Below are positions 17,195 through 25,728 of a DNA stretch of 64,000 bases, piece by piece. This DNA comes from SP197 sp965242595. GTDB taxonomy: Bacteria; Pseudomonadota; Alphaproteobacteria; SP197. The notes below the pieces were generated by a model. It was not told the origin of the DNA. It worked only from the letters and a program-made list of their open reading frames with translations, and did not search any database. How positions within the stretch are numbered: the stretch's first letter is position 1; each line of letters opens with the position of its first letter. Made by a program: the position numbers and the translations under genes. The stretch is from positions 372,001 through 436,000 of the forward strand of contig OZ251464.1 in the NCBI GenBank assembly GCA_965242595.1. Reading direction: 5' to 3'.

Positions 17195-17314
17195 CCCCGA
17201 TGCAAGCCGATACATGCGAAAAACAGGGACAACGCCACCGGTTTGAACATGGCACCCTGCCCTTCGCGCAGGATCGTGTAGCATGGCGCCCGCCTCCCGC
17301 CCGGAAAACACACC

Positions 17315-17857
17315 ATGACCGCCGCTCGCCTCGCCCCGCTCGCCCCCGAAAGCTGGCACCCCTCGCTGGCCGGGCTGCGCGAAAGCCTGGGCACGCCGCT
17401 CAACATCCACCAGGTCATCGCCCGCCATCCGGCCCTGCTGATCGCCTGGTCCGGCCTGCGCCAGCATGTGGTGGCCGGCTCTTCGCTGGCGCCGCGGCAG
17501 CGCGAACTGGTGATCCTGCGTGTGGCTCACCTTGCCGCCAGCCGCTACGAATGGGACCACCACGTGCTGCGCGGGCGGGCCGCCGGCCTCAGCGACGACG
17601 ACATCGCCCGCGTGCGCGCCGGCGGCGATGCCCCTGGCTGGCGGCAGGACGAAGCCCTGCTGCTGGCGGCGGTGGATGCCATCCTGGCCGAGGTTCGCAT
17701 CCCCCGCCCGCTGTGGCCTGCGCTCTGCGCCCGCTTTGACGACCAACAGCTGCTGGACCTGTTCTTCACCGTCGGTGCCTATATCGTCATGGCCGCCATC
17801 CTGAAGACGGCCGAAGTGCCGCTGGAAGAAGGCTTCGCCATGCCCCATCCGGCCTGA
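17315..17857 (+). CDS. Carboxymuconolactone decarboxylase (AhpD-like) family protein
   Basis: 180 residues. The AhpD/CMD core is present (PRQRELVILRVAHLAASRYEWDHH), but the CxxC of peroxidase-type AhpD is absent, so a decarboxylase or non-redox role is more likely. It lies 16 bp before dgcN on the same strand and probably shares its transcript. Its substrate cannot be told from the sequence. Confidence 0.82.
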   Translation: MTAARLAPLAPESWHPSLAGLRESLGTPLNIHQVIARHPALLIAWSGLRQHVVAGSSLAPRQRELVILRVAHLAASRYEWDHHVLRGRAAGLSDDDIARVRAGGDAPGWRQDEALLLAAVDAILAEVRIPRPLWPALCARFDDQQLLDLFFTVGAYIVMAAILKTAEVPLEEGFAMPHPA

Positions 17858-17873
17858 GCGGCGGGGAGGATTC

Positions 17874-18905
17874 ATGAAGACAACCATGGATGCGACCGTG
17901 AACAGGGCCGCCGCGCCCTATCTCCTGTTCCTGGGCGATGCCCGCGATCCGCTGGCGATCAAGGGCTGCATGGGCGTGAAGATCTGGCGCCCGGAAAAGG
18001 CGCTGGCCCAGCTGCGCCTGCCCGGTGGCAGCGAAGACCTGGGCCTGCCCGACATGACGCCCGATGAGGCCGTCGCCGCCGGCTGCCGCACCATGCTGGT
18101 GGGCGTCGCCAATGCCGGCGGTTTCGTGCCGGATGGCTGGGTTCCCACCATCGTCGCCGCCCTCCAGGCCGGCCTCGATGTCATGGCCGGCATGCACCGG
18201 CGCATGGCCGATATCCCCCAGGTGGCCGCCGCCGCCAAAGCCCATGGCAGGCGCCTGTTCGATGTCCGCCAGCCCTCCCAGGCCTTCCGGGTGGGCCAGG
18301 GCACCCCGCGGGCAGGCAAACGGGTGCTGACCGTCGGCACCGATTGTTCGCTGGGCAAGATGTTCGCCGCCCTGGCCCTGGAAAAGGAGATGCGCCGGCG
18401 CGGCATGAAGGCCAGCTTCCGCGCCACCGGCCAGTCCGGCATCTTCATCGCCGGCGAAGGCGTGGCGGTGGATGGCGTGGTGGCCGATTTCATCTCCGGC
18501 AGCGTCGAATGGCTCTGCCCCGCCAACGATCCCGACCATTGGGATGTGGTCGAAGGCCAGGGTTCCCTCTTCCACCCCAGCTTCGCCGGCGTCAGCCTGG
18601 GCTTGCTCCACGGCGCCCAGGCCGACGCCCTGGTCATGTGCCACGAGCCGGGCCGGCCCCACATGCGCGGCCTGCCCGGGCGCCCCCTGCCGTCGCTGGA
18701 GGCATGCATCGAGGCCAATGAACGCGCCGGCCGCCTCACCAATCCGGCGGCAACGACGGTGGGGATCGCCGCCAACACCTCGGCCATGGCCGAAGGCGCG
18801 GCGCGGGCCTGGCTGGAGGCCACCTCGCAGCGGCTCGCCCTGCCCTGCTGCGACCCGCTGCGCACCGGCGTCGGCGCCATCGTCGATCGGCTGCAGGCGC
18901 TCTAG
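17874..18905 (+). CDS. dgcN: DgcN-type D-glutamate N-acetyltransferase (DUF1611)
   Basis: 343-residue DUF1611 protein with a Rossmann-like N-terminus and a P-loop-like GTDCSLGKM in the middle, then RATGQSGIFIAGEG and a VVEGQGSL motif. DgcN, first described in marine bacteria, acetylates D-glutamate so that its partner DgcA can epimerise it to the L form. The partner follows 35 bp downstream, which strongly supports the name. The start at 17874 has GGGGAGG nearby. Confidence 0.85.
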   Translation: MKTTMDATVNRAAAPYLLFLGDARDPLAIKGCMGVKIWRPEKALAQLRLPGGSEDLGLPDMTPDEAVAAGCRTMLVGVANAGGFVPDGWVPTIVAALQAGLDVMAGMHRRMADIPQVAAAAKAHGRRLFDVRQPSQAFRVGQGTPRAGKRVLTVGTDCSLGKMFAALALEKEMRRRGMKASFRATGQSGIFIAGEGVAVDGVVADFISGSVEWLCPANDPDHWDVVEGQGSLFHPSFAGVSLGLLHGAQADALVMCHEPGRPHMRGLPGRPLPSLEACIEANERAGRLTNPAATTVGIAANTSAMAEGAARAWLEATSQRLALPCCDPLRTGVGAIVDRLQAL

Positions 18906-18940
18906 GGGCGCATGACCGACAGACGCCCGGTGGCGGCCTG

Positions 18941-19924
18941 ATGGCGCGGCGCCTGCGGGCGAAGGCGGAGGTCTGGCCCCTGGCGGCCCCGTTTCGCATC
19001 GCCCGCGGGGCCAAGGCGGCGGCCGAGACGGTCGTGGTCGCAATCGAGCAGGACGGCGCCTGTGGCCGTGGCGAGGCCGTGCCCTATCGCCGCTACCGCC
19101 AGACCGTCGCCTCCAGCCTGGCCGAGATCGAAGGCGTGCGGGCGGCCATCGAGGCCGGCGCCGGGCGCGACGAGCTGGCCACCCTGCTGGGGCCGTCGGC
19201 GGCGCGCAACGCCCTGGATTGCGCCCTGTGGCATCTGGAGGCGCAGCTCGCCGGCGTGCCGGTCTGGCGGCTGGCGGGGCTGGAGTGCCCGCGCCCGCTC
19301 ACCACCGCCTACACCCTTTCCCTCGACACGCCCGAGGCCATGGGACGGGCGGCGGCGGCCCATGCCCATCGCCCGCTGCTGAAGGTGAAGCTCGACGCCA
19401 GGCTGGTGCGCGAACGCCTGGCCGCCGTCGCCGCCGCCGCGCCCACAAGCCGCCTGGTGGTGGACGCCAACGAGGCCTGGTCGGCGGCGTTGCTGGCAGA
19501 GCTGGGCGACGATCTGGCGGCGGCGGGCGTCGTCATGGTCGAACAGCCGCTGGCGGCCGGGGCCGATGCCGCCCTGGCCGCCAGCGCCTGCCCGGCGATC
19601 CTGTGCGCCGACGAGTCCTGCCATATCGCCGCCGATGTGGCGGCCCTGGCCGATCGCTACGGCATGGTGAATGTCAAGCTCGACAAAACCGGCGGCCTTA
19701 CCGAGGCGCTGGCGCTGATCCGTGCGGCCCGCGCCGCCGGGTTGCAGGCGATGGTCGGCAGCATGGTGGCCACCTCGCTGGCCATGGCCCCGGCCATGCT
19801 GGTCGCCCAGGACGCAGCCATCGTCGATCTCGACGGCCCCCTGCTGCTGCAACGCGACCGCACCCCAGCCATCGCCTACCGAAACAGCACCATGCATCCA
19901 CCCTCACAAGAGTTGTGGGGCTAG
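18941..19924 (+). CDS. dgcA: DgcA-type N-acetyl-D-glutamate racemase (enolase superfamily)
   Basis: 327-residue dipeptide-epimerase subgroup member. The acid/base and metal residues are visible: KVK in LLKVKLD, VDANEAW, VEQPLAAG, CADES and NVKLDKTGG. The typical dipeptide epimerase would act on L-Ala-D/L-Glu. With dgcN next to it, N-acetyl-D-glutamate racemisation is the better call. With the gamma-glutamyltransferase it could form a route for recovering D-glutamate from peptidoglycan or polyglutamate. Confidence 0.85.
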   Translation: MARRLRAKAEVWPLAAPFRIARGAKAAAETVVVAIEQDGACGRGEAVPYRRYRQTVASSLAEIEGVRAAIEAGAGRDELATLLGPSAARNALDCALWHLEAQLAGVPVWRLAGLECPRPLTTAYTLSLDTPEAMGRAAAAHAHRPLLKVKLDARLVRERLAAVAAAAPTSRLVVDANEAWSAALLAELGDDLAAAGVVMVEQPLAAGADAALAASACPAILCADESCHIAADVAALADRYGMVNVKLDKTGGLTEALALIRAARAAGLQAMVGSMVATSLAMAPAMLVAQDAAIVDLDGPLLLQRDRTPAIAYRNSTMHPPSQELWG

Positions 19925-20023
19925 GGCCGCCCAGGACGGTCCATCGCCCGCGCTACAACCCCGGCTGTGAATCCGGCCCCGCCCGGTATAGGATCGGCCG
20001 CAGGTGCGATTCGAGGTGGGGCG

Positions 20024-20764
20024 ATGAGTGGCCAGGAATATCGCTTCGTGATCGAGGACGTAAGCCGGGAAACCCTGCCGATGGAACGGCTGGCCGCATA
20101 TATGGCCGCTCTGGCGCGATTGTTCGGTGCGGCCAGGCATGTGCATTTCCTGCGCCTGGAGGCCGGCAGCACCGTCCTCGTGCAGGCTGTCGCCCCCGAT
20201 GTTCTACCCGGGGTTCAGGAGCGTATCCACGCCGCCGTGCAAGGCCGACCTCCAGAAAGCGCAGCCAGAGCCATAGCGGGGCTGGATCGGCTCCTGGCCG
20301 AAGACGGAACCACCGGCAGCTTGCGGGAAAGCGACGGTGCCGAACTCCTCCGCTTTCCCGCCCGCGAGCATGCGCAACCGCTTGCCTTCGGCCCCTTCGT
20401 TCAGGAAGGCACGCTCGACGGCATGTTGATCCGAGTCGGTGGCAGGGACGACACGGTGCCTGTCCATCTGCAAGATGGCGCTATCTTCCACAACTGTAAC
20501 GCGACCCGCGAGATGGCACAGAAACTCGCGCCTTATCTCTACGGTGCGACGTTACGCGTGCATGGCGACGGACGCTGGTGGCGCGATGGCGATGGTGCCT
20601 GGCGGATGGAACGCTTCGACATCGCCTCGTTCCAACTGCTCGATGAAACGCCGCTCGGTGCTGTCGTCGGTCAACTGCGGGAAGTGCCGGGCAGCGGCTG
20701 GAAGAACATAGCCGATCCCGCAGCGGAACTGCGACGCCTGCGCACCGGCGTCGAGGCCCGTTGA
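20024..20764 (+). CDS. Protein of unknown function (246 aa) paired with a short PIN-like ORF
   Basis: Not recognised. It is soluble, without signal or membrane segments. The N-terminus (EYRFVIEDVSRETLPMERLAAYMAALARLFG) looks like a two-layer alpha/beta domain. The C-terminal part has VHGDGRWWRDGDGAWRMERF, suggesting a beta-barrel or OB-like fold. The ATG at 20024 with GAGGTGGGG upstream is preferred to 19967. The stop overlaps the next start (TGATG), so it forms a pair with the 70-residue PIN-like gene, perhaps a toxin-antitoxin-like unit. Confidence 0.75.
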   Translation: MSGQEYRFVIEDVSRETLPMERLAAYMAALARLFGAARHVHFLRLEAGSTVLVQAVAPDVLPGVQERIHAAVQGRPPESAARAIAGLDRLLAEDGTTGSLRESDGAELLRFPAREHAQPLAFGPFVQEGTLDGMLIRVGGRDDTVPVHLQDGAIFHNCNATREMAQKLAPYLYGATLRVHGDGRWWRDGDGAWRMERFDIASFQLLDETPLGAVVGQLREVPGSGWKNIADPAAELRRLRTGVEAR

Positions 20765-20976
20765 TGGCAGTCTTCGATTCGACGGCGCTCCTCTTCGACC
20801 GGCAGATCCTGGCCATCGCCCGGGTGCAAAACCAGAGCGTAGTTTGCTCGGATGATGGGGACATCGCCAGGCACGCGCGAGCGTTTGGACTGAAGGCCAT
20901 CTCTATCCGGGAACTACCCCTTCCGCCAGAAGACCTCCAAGGAACACTGGGATTTGCAGCGGGAAACGACGCCTGA
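20764..20976 (+). CDS. Short PIN-like protein, probably lacking the domain middle (70 aa)
   Basis: The N-terminus MAVFDSTALL resembles the first PIN strand with its catalytic Asp5. It runs straight into FDRQILAIARVQNQSVVCSDD, which resembles the C-terminal half (D..I...A.......VCSDD.D). A normal PIN domain has about 60 more residues with a further acidic residue in between. So this is either an in-frame deletion product or a minimal PIN variant. It is coupled to the 246-residue gene by TGATG. Confidence 0.6.
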   Translation: MAVFDSTALLFDRQILAIARVQNQSVVCSDDGDIARHARAFGLKAISIRELPLPPEDLQGTLGFAAGNDA

Positions 20977-20991
20977 GCCAGAAGGCAGCCT

Positions 20992-22500
20992 TCATGACGC
21001 CCCCTGGCCTACCCCCCAGCCCATCCGATCCACATGATAAGGCCGCGCCGAAAAGCAGATGCAGTGGTCGGCCACCAGGGGCTCCAGGGCGGCGACGAGC
21101 TCGCGGCGCTCTGCCGTGTCGCGCTCCAGCCGTTCCATGGCACGTTCCACATCGGTGCGCAACCGGTCTATGTCGATGGTGGTAAAGCGCCGGTCTTCAT
21201 AGACGAAACGCCCGTCGATCATGACATGGGCCACCGAGGCGCCGTCGTCGGCATAAACCAGCTGGTTGAAGGGGTCGTTCAGCGGCACATAGGCGAGGTC
21301 GGCAAGGTCCAGAAAGGCCATGTCGGCCTTGTAGCCGGGCGCGATCCTGCCGATGACGCCTTCGAAACCCATCGCCCTGGCGCCGCCCAGGGTCGCCATT
21401 TCCAGCGCCTCGGCCGACGAAACCCAGCGCCTCAGATCGTGGCTCAGCACCCGCGAGACATAGGCCGCCAGCCGGGTTGCCTCGAACATGTTCTGATTGT
21501 CCGACGAGTTGGAACCGTCCGATCCCAGGCCAACATTAACCCCCGCCTCGCGCAGCTCGCGCACCGCCGCCAGCCCCGATCCCAGGCGCAGATTGCTGCC
21601 CGGGTTGTGGGCCACCGAGGCGCCGCGCGCGGCCATCCGCCGCATGTCGTCGCCGTCCAGCCAGATGCCGTGGCCGGCGGTAAAGCGTTCGTTCAGCAGG
21701 CCCAGACGGTCGAAATGGGCGGTCAGCGTCTTGCCGTAACGCTCGCGGCCCACCAGCGCCTGCAGCTTCGATTCCGCCATATGGGTATGAACCGGGCAGG
21801 CGAACTCCCGCGAAAGATCGCGGCAGGCGGCAAGGAAGTCGTCGCTGCAATGCATGGGAATGGTAGGCGCGATGCCAAAGCGCAGCCGCTCGCCGTCGAA
21901 GGGCCAGGTTGCCAGCACCTGGCGGCAGGCGTCGATGGAGGCCTGGAACGGGTCCAGCCGCCAGGCCGCCACCGTCCGGCGCAGCTCGTCCGGCAGGCTC
22001 TCGGCCAGCCCCGGCACGATGTCGTAAAAGGAAAGATCGGCCAGCATCGGCGTGATCAGCGCGCGCATGCCGATGGCCTCATAGGCCGCCGCCACCCGGT
22101 GCATGCCTTCGATGCTGGGATGGGGCTGTTCCCACACCAGATCGTAAACCGCGGTGCAGCCGCGCCGCACCATCTCGGCCGCGTTCAGCAACGCCGCCAG
22201 ATATTTGTCCTCATGGCTGCGCCGGGCGCTGATCCAGGGGCCGGCGTTCAGCAGCAGCTCCAGCGACCACAGATCGCCGCGCCCCTTGGCAAAGCTGCCA
22301 TGGCTGTGGGTATGGGCGTTAACCAGCCCCGGAATGGCGATATGGCCGCCCAGCTGGCGCTCGCTGGTGCCTTCGGGCACCGCCATGCCGGCCGCGCCCA
22401 GTTCGCGAATGGTGCCGCCTTCGATCAGGATATCGTTGCACTGGGCGCTGCGCCGGGCAGCATCCAGCACCAAAGCGCCGCGCAGAACGGTGAAAGCCAT
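20992..22500 (-). CDS. Amidohydrolase of the TrzA/AtzA/guanine-deaminase group
   Basis: 502-residue metal-dependent hydrolase. Metal ligands: HTH in LVNAHTHSHG, HTHMAES, GHGIWLDG and GSDGSNSSDNQN. The fold is the (beta/alpha)8 barrel of chlorohydrolases and amino-heterocycle deaminases. The ATG at 22500 has GGGAGGACT upstream; the open frame continues much farther but without family similarity. The substrate is unknown. It is 34 bp downstream of the epimerase gene on the same strand, so the two may form an operon. Confidence 0.88.
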   Translation of the reverse strand: MAFTVLRGALVLDAARRSAQCNDILIEGGTIRELGAAGMAVPEGTSERQLGGHIAIPGLVNAHTHSHGSFAKGRGDLWSLELLLNAGPWISARRSHEDKYLAALLNAAEMVRRGCTAVYDLVWEQPHPSIEGMHRVAAAYEAIGMRALITPMLADLSFYDIVPGLAESLPDELRRTVAAWRLDPFQASIDACRQVLATWPFDGERLRFGIAPTIPMHCSDDFLAACRDLSREFACPVHTHMAESKLQALVGRERYGKTLTAHFDRLGLLNERFTAGHGIWLDGDDMRRMAARGASVAHNPGSNLRLGSGLAAVRELREAGVNVGLGSDGSNSSDNQNMFEATRLAAYVSRVLSHDLRRWVSSAEALEMATLGGARAMGFEGVIGRIAPGYKADMAFLDLADLAYVPLNDPFNQLVYADDGASVAHVMIDGRFVYEDRRFTTIDIDRLRTDVERAMERLERDTAERRELVAALEPLVADHCICFSARPYHVDRMGWGVGQGAS

Positions 22501-22534
22501 GGCCAGTCCTCCCAAAAGCCCAAAAACCCCGCCG

Positions 22535-23464
22535 TCAGCCGGCAGCCACGATGCGGGCCAGATGGCAGGCCCAGCTATCCTGCGGCCGCCAGCCCAGATC
22601 GCGGCGCGCAGGCGCCAGGTCATAGGCGCTGGCGCAGGGCGCGTCGTCGTAAAACGGCGCGATGGCGGGCGCGGCGCCATAGCCTTCGGCCACGGCCAGG
22701 GCGGTGGGGCGCTGGCCGCAGGTGTCGGGGCCGGTGACATAATAGGCGCCGAAGGAGATGGCGGGCGCGGCCAGGGCGGCGCAAAAGGCGCGGGCGGCAT
22801 CGCCTGGCGACACGAAGGCCCGCGTCGGCGCCAGCCCCTGGTTCAGTTCGCGCCAGCCGGTGCCGCTGGCTGGCGGGGGCGGCGCGCAGCCATCCATGCG
22901 GGCGGCCAGCTTCGCCATGGCATAGGCGATCTCGCCCTGGGCGATCAGCGCCGGACGCAGGCACACCGCCTCCAAAGCGCCGCGCCGCGCAAAGGCCCGC
23001 GCCATCTCCTCGCATAGCTTCTTGCTCACCCCATAGGGGTCGGTGGGCGCCAGCGGCATATCCACCGGAATGGGCAGCACGGGCGGCGGATGGGCCGGGG
23101 CCAGCCCCAGGGCGGCAACGCTGGAGGCGATGGCAATGCGGCGGATGCCCAGCGCCTCGGCGGCCTGCAGCACATGCCAGGTGCCGCGCGGGTTGACGTC
23201 GAGGTAATCCTCCGCTGCCGGTGCCATGCCGGCATCGAAGGCGGCCAGGTGAACCACGGCGTCATGGCCCGCCAGCGCCTTCTTGACCCCCGCCGCATCG
23301 CGCATATCGACCTTAACGAAGGCTGCACCGGCCGGTGGCGGCGCCAAATCCAGCACCGTCACCTCGCATAATGGCCGCAGCGCTGCCACGACATGGCGCC
23401 CCAGCCGCCCGCTGCCTCCGGTGACGGCGATGCGTTCGAACGCCAAGTCGCGCAAATCGCCCAT
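22535..23464 (-). CDS. NAD-dependent epimerase/dehydratase (extended SDR)
   Basis: 309 residues. The Rossmann motif VTGGSGRLGRHV lies near the N-terminus, with DVNPRGTWHVLQ, catalytic serine region IASSVAA and YGVSK for Tyr/Lys. It resembles uronate-dehydrogenase-like and sugar-epimerase proteins. It precedes the amidohydrolase on the same strand. The real substrate is not evident. Confidence 0.87.
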   Translation of the reverse strand: MGDLRDLAFERIAVTGGSGRLGRHVVAALRPLCEVTVLDLAPPPAGAAFVKVDMRDAAGVKKALAGHDAVVHLAAFDAGMAPAAEDYLDVNPRGTWHVLQAAEALGIRRIAIASSVAALGLAPAHPPPVLPIPVDMPLAPTDPYGVSKKLCEEMARAFARRGALEAVCLRPALIAQGEIAYAMAKLAARMDGCAPPPPASGTGWRELNQGLAPTRAFVSPGDAARAFCAALAAPAISFGAYYVTGPDTCGQRPTALAVAEGYGAAPAIAPFYDDAPCASAYDLAPARRDLGWRPQDSWACHLARIVAAG

Positions 23465-23589
23465 CGCAGCCTCTCCGCTTGCGCCCGCCCGCCATGGCGA
23501 GATGGCCAGGATAGCCGCCTTTCGTCGTCCGCTGCCAGGGCATTGGCCGCCGGATGCAGCGCCGCTAATCTGCCAGGAAGGGAGGGGCC

Positions 23590-24729
23590 ATGACGGGTCC
23601 GGACGCCGTGGCGCTGCTGCGTCAGCTGGTGCGCTGCAACAGCTGCGACCCGCCGGGGCGCGAGATCGAGATCGCCACCCTGGTGCAGGAACGCCTGGCC
23701 GCCGCCGGCCTGGAGAGCGAGCTCGACGAGTTCCAGCCCGGCCGCGCCAATGTTCTGGCCAGGCTGCGCGGTCGTGGCGGCGTGCCCGCCCTGGTCTTCT
23801 CGGCCCATTTCGACACCATGCCGCCGGGCGCCCGGCCCTGGCGCCACCCGCCCTTCGCCGCCGAGATCGAGGGCGGCCGGCTCTATGGGCGCGGTGCCGC
23901 CGATATGAAGGGTGGCATGGCGGCCATGATCGTCGCCGCCTGCCGCCTGGCGGGCCAGCGCGAGCGGCTGGGCGGCGATCTGGTGCTGGCCTTCTCGGCC
24001 GGCGAAAGCTCTTCCTGCCTGGGCGCCCGGCGCATGGTGGAGCGGCGCCAACTGGCCGGTGCCGGCGCGCTGCTGGTCTCCGAGCCTTCCTCCATGCGGG
24101 TGCTGCTGGCCGAAAAGGGCGCGTTGTGGCTGCGCCTCATCGCCCATGGCCGGCCCGGCCACCCCTCGGCAGCCCGCGAGGGCGGCGGCGAAAGCGCCAT
24201 CGAACGCATGCTGGATGCCTTGCTGCGCCTGCGCAATTTCCGCTTCGGCGTGGCCGGCCATCCCCTGCTGGGCGCGCCCCAGGCCAGCATCGGCACCGTC
24301 GCCGGCGGCACGGTGGTGAACCTGACGCCAGACCGCTGCCAGGCCGAGATCGACCTGCGCCTGCTGCCGGGCATGGATCCCGACACGGTCCAGGCGGCGC
24401 TGCTGGCCCATCTGGGGGCGGGCCTCGCCTGCCAGCGCATCGATTACAAACCGCCGCTGGAGACCGACGCCCGCCACCCCTTCGCCCGCCTGTGCCTGGA
24501 CGCCGCTGCCGAACTTCACGGCCACCCCGTCACACCGGGCGGCGCCTCCTATTACAGCGACGCCGCCATTCTGGCCCCCGCCTTCCACCTGCCCCGGGTC
24601 GTCATCGGCCCCGGCCGGCTGGGCATGAGCGGCCAGGCAGACGAATATGTGGACATCGCCGAGATCGAGCGCGCCGCACGCCTGTTCCAGCGCATAGCCC
24701 ACCGCTGGCTGGCCGCCGCCCCCGCCTGA
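23590..24729 (+). CDS. M20-family metallopeptidase/deacylase (ArgE/DapE group)
   Basis: 379 residues. The first zinc site is SAHFDTMP, the bridging aspartate is in RGAADMKGG, and the general base is in AGESSS, where the second glutamate of the usual EE pair is replaced by Ser. The dimerisation (lid) domain follows with GTVAGGTVVNLTPDRCQAEIDLR. The substrate may be an N-acyl amino acid or dipeptide; the sequence does not decide. The gene is divergent from the epimerase gene. Confidence 0.87.
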   Translation: MTGPDAVALLRQLVRCNSCDPPGREIEIATLVQERLAAAGLESELDEFQPGRANVLARLRGRGGVPALVFSAHFDTMPPGARPWRHPPFAAEIEGGRLYGRGAADMKGGMAAMIVAACRLAGQRERLGGDLVLAFSAGESSSCLGARRMVERRQLAGAGALLVSEPSSMRVLLAEKGALWLRLIAHGRPGHPSAAREGGGESAIERMLDALLRLRNFRFGVAGHPLLGAPQASIGTVAGGTVVNLTPDRCQAEIDLRLLPGMDPDTVQAALLAHLGAGLACQRIDYKPPLETDARHPFARLCLDAAAELHGHPVTPGGASYYSDAAILAPAFHLPRVVIGPGRLGMSGQADEYVDIAEIERAARLFQRIAHRWLAAAPA

Positions 24730-24753
24730 CGCGCCATCGCAGCGGCGCCCGCA

Positions 24754-24960
24754 TTGGCAAGCAGCGAAAAGGTGTATGGTCAAACGGCCAGCCGGCGATC
24801 CCACACGGGAAGGGGCGATCCGGAACTCGTTTGTCGAGCACCGCAACCCACCACTGTCTGGTGCGAGGAACGAACGCCTGGCGGCGGCTGAAAGAGGTGC
24901 ATCGGGACACGCGCCCGCGCCCTCGCCAGCACCGCCTCCGCGCCACGCAGCCGCTGGCCC
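24754..24960 (+). ncRNA. Possible structured RNA in a gene-free gap
   Basis: The gap 24730-25003 has no convincing gene. TTGGCA (24754-24759) and TATGGT (24775-24780), 15 bp apart, could be a weak promoter. Downstream, two compact hairpins occur in tandem: CTCG-TTTGT-CGAG, closed outside by CGG/CCG, and CACCA-CTGTC-TGGTG. The candidate does not match RNase P, tmRNA or SRP consensus words. A 6S-like or cis-acting element is possible. This is a weak call. Confidence 0.25.
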
Positions 24961-25003
24961 GCTCTCCGTTCACGGCGCCCGGTCGCGGGCCGCCTGCGGC
25001 CAT

Positions 25004-25699
25004 TCAGCCCGGCCGCGGCGTCCGGACGAAGGTAAGGAAGGCCGGGCGGCGGCCCTCTCGGCGCGCCTTGGCCTCATAGCGGGTCTCGGGCCAGTCCGGC
25101 GGGCGCTGGCGCCAGTCGTCCGGCCGCCGGGCCGTCCATGCCAGCTCGCCCGCGCCGCGCAGGGCGGCCAGCAGCCAGCGGATCTGGGTGGCCACATCGC
25201 TGGCCAGCCGCAGCTCGCCGCCATCCGCCAGCAGCGCGGCAAAGCGTGCCGCCATGGCGGCGTCGATCAGGCGCCGCTTGCGGTGGCGCGCCTTGGGCCA
25301 GGGGTCGGGGAACAGCACGAAGATGCGCTCCAGGCAGGCATCGGGCAGGGCGTCCAGCAGAGGCCGCGCGTCGCCATCGTGGATGCGCAGATTGGCCAGC
25401 CCCCGCTCTTCGCTGCGGGCCAGCAGGGCGGCGACGCCGGCGCGATAGGGTTCGGCGCCCAGCAGCCAGACATCGGGATGGCGCTCTGCCTGCCAGGCCA
25501 GATGCTCGCCGGCGCCGAAGCCGATCTCCAGCCACAGGCGGTCGCGCCCGGGCTGCGGTCCTTTCAGGTCCAGGGTGCCGTCGCCGGCGATGGCCGGGCG
25601 CAGGGCGGGCAGGCGTCGTTCGATCAACGCCTGGCGGCGCGGCGAAAGCGGTCGCCCCTGCCGCCCGTAAAGCGCGCGCCGTGGCAAGGTGGCGGCCAT
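25004..25699 (-). CDS. trmB: tRNA (guanine-N7-)-methyltransferase TrmB
   Basis: 231 residues. It methylates G46 of tRNA using SAM. SAM-binding LEIGFGAGEHLAWQA and the diagnostic FPDPWPKARHRKRRL are present. The ATG at 25699 lies 30 bp from the metK stop; the longer open frame upstream is antisense noise. Linkage to metK, which makes its cofactor, is common in alphaproteobacteria. Confidence 0.95.
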   Translation of the reverse strand: MAATLPRRALYGRQGRPLSPRRQALIERRLPALRPAIAGDGTLDLKGPQPGRDRLWLEIGFGAGEHLAWQAERHPDVWLLGAEPYRAGVAALLARSEERGLANLRIHDGDARPLLDALPDACLERIFVLFPDPWPKARHRKRRLIDAAMAARFAALLADGGELRLASDVATQIRWLLAALRGAGELAWTARRPDDWRQRPPDWPETRYEAKARREGRRPAFLTFVRTPRPG

Positions 25700-25728
25700 G
25701 GTTGCGGGCCGCGGCGCCGGGGCGCGGT

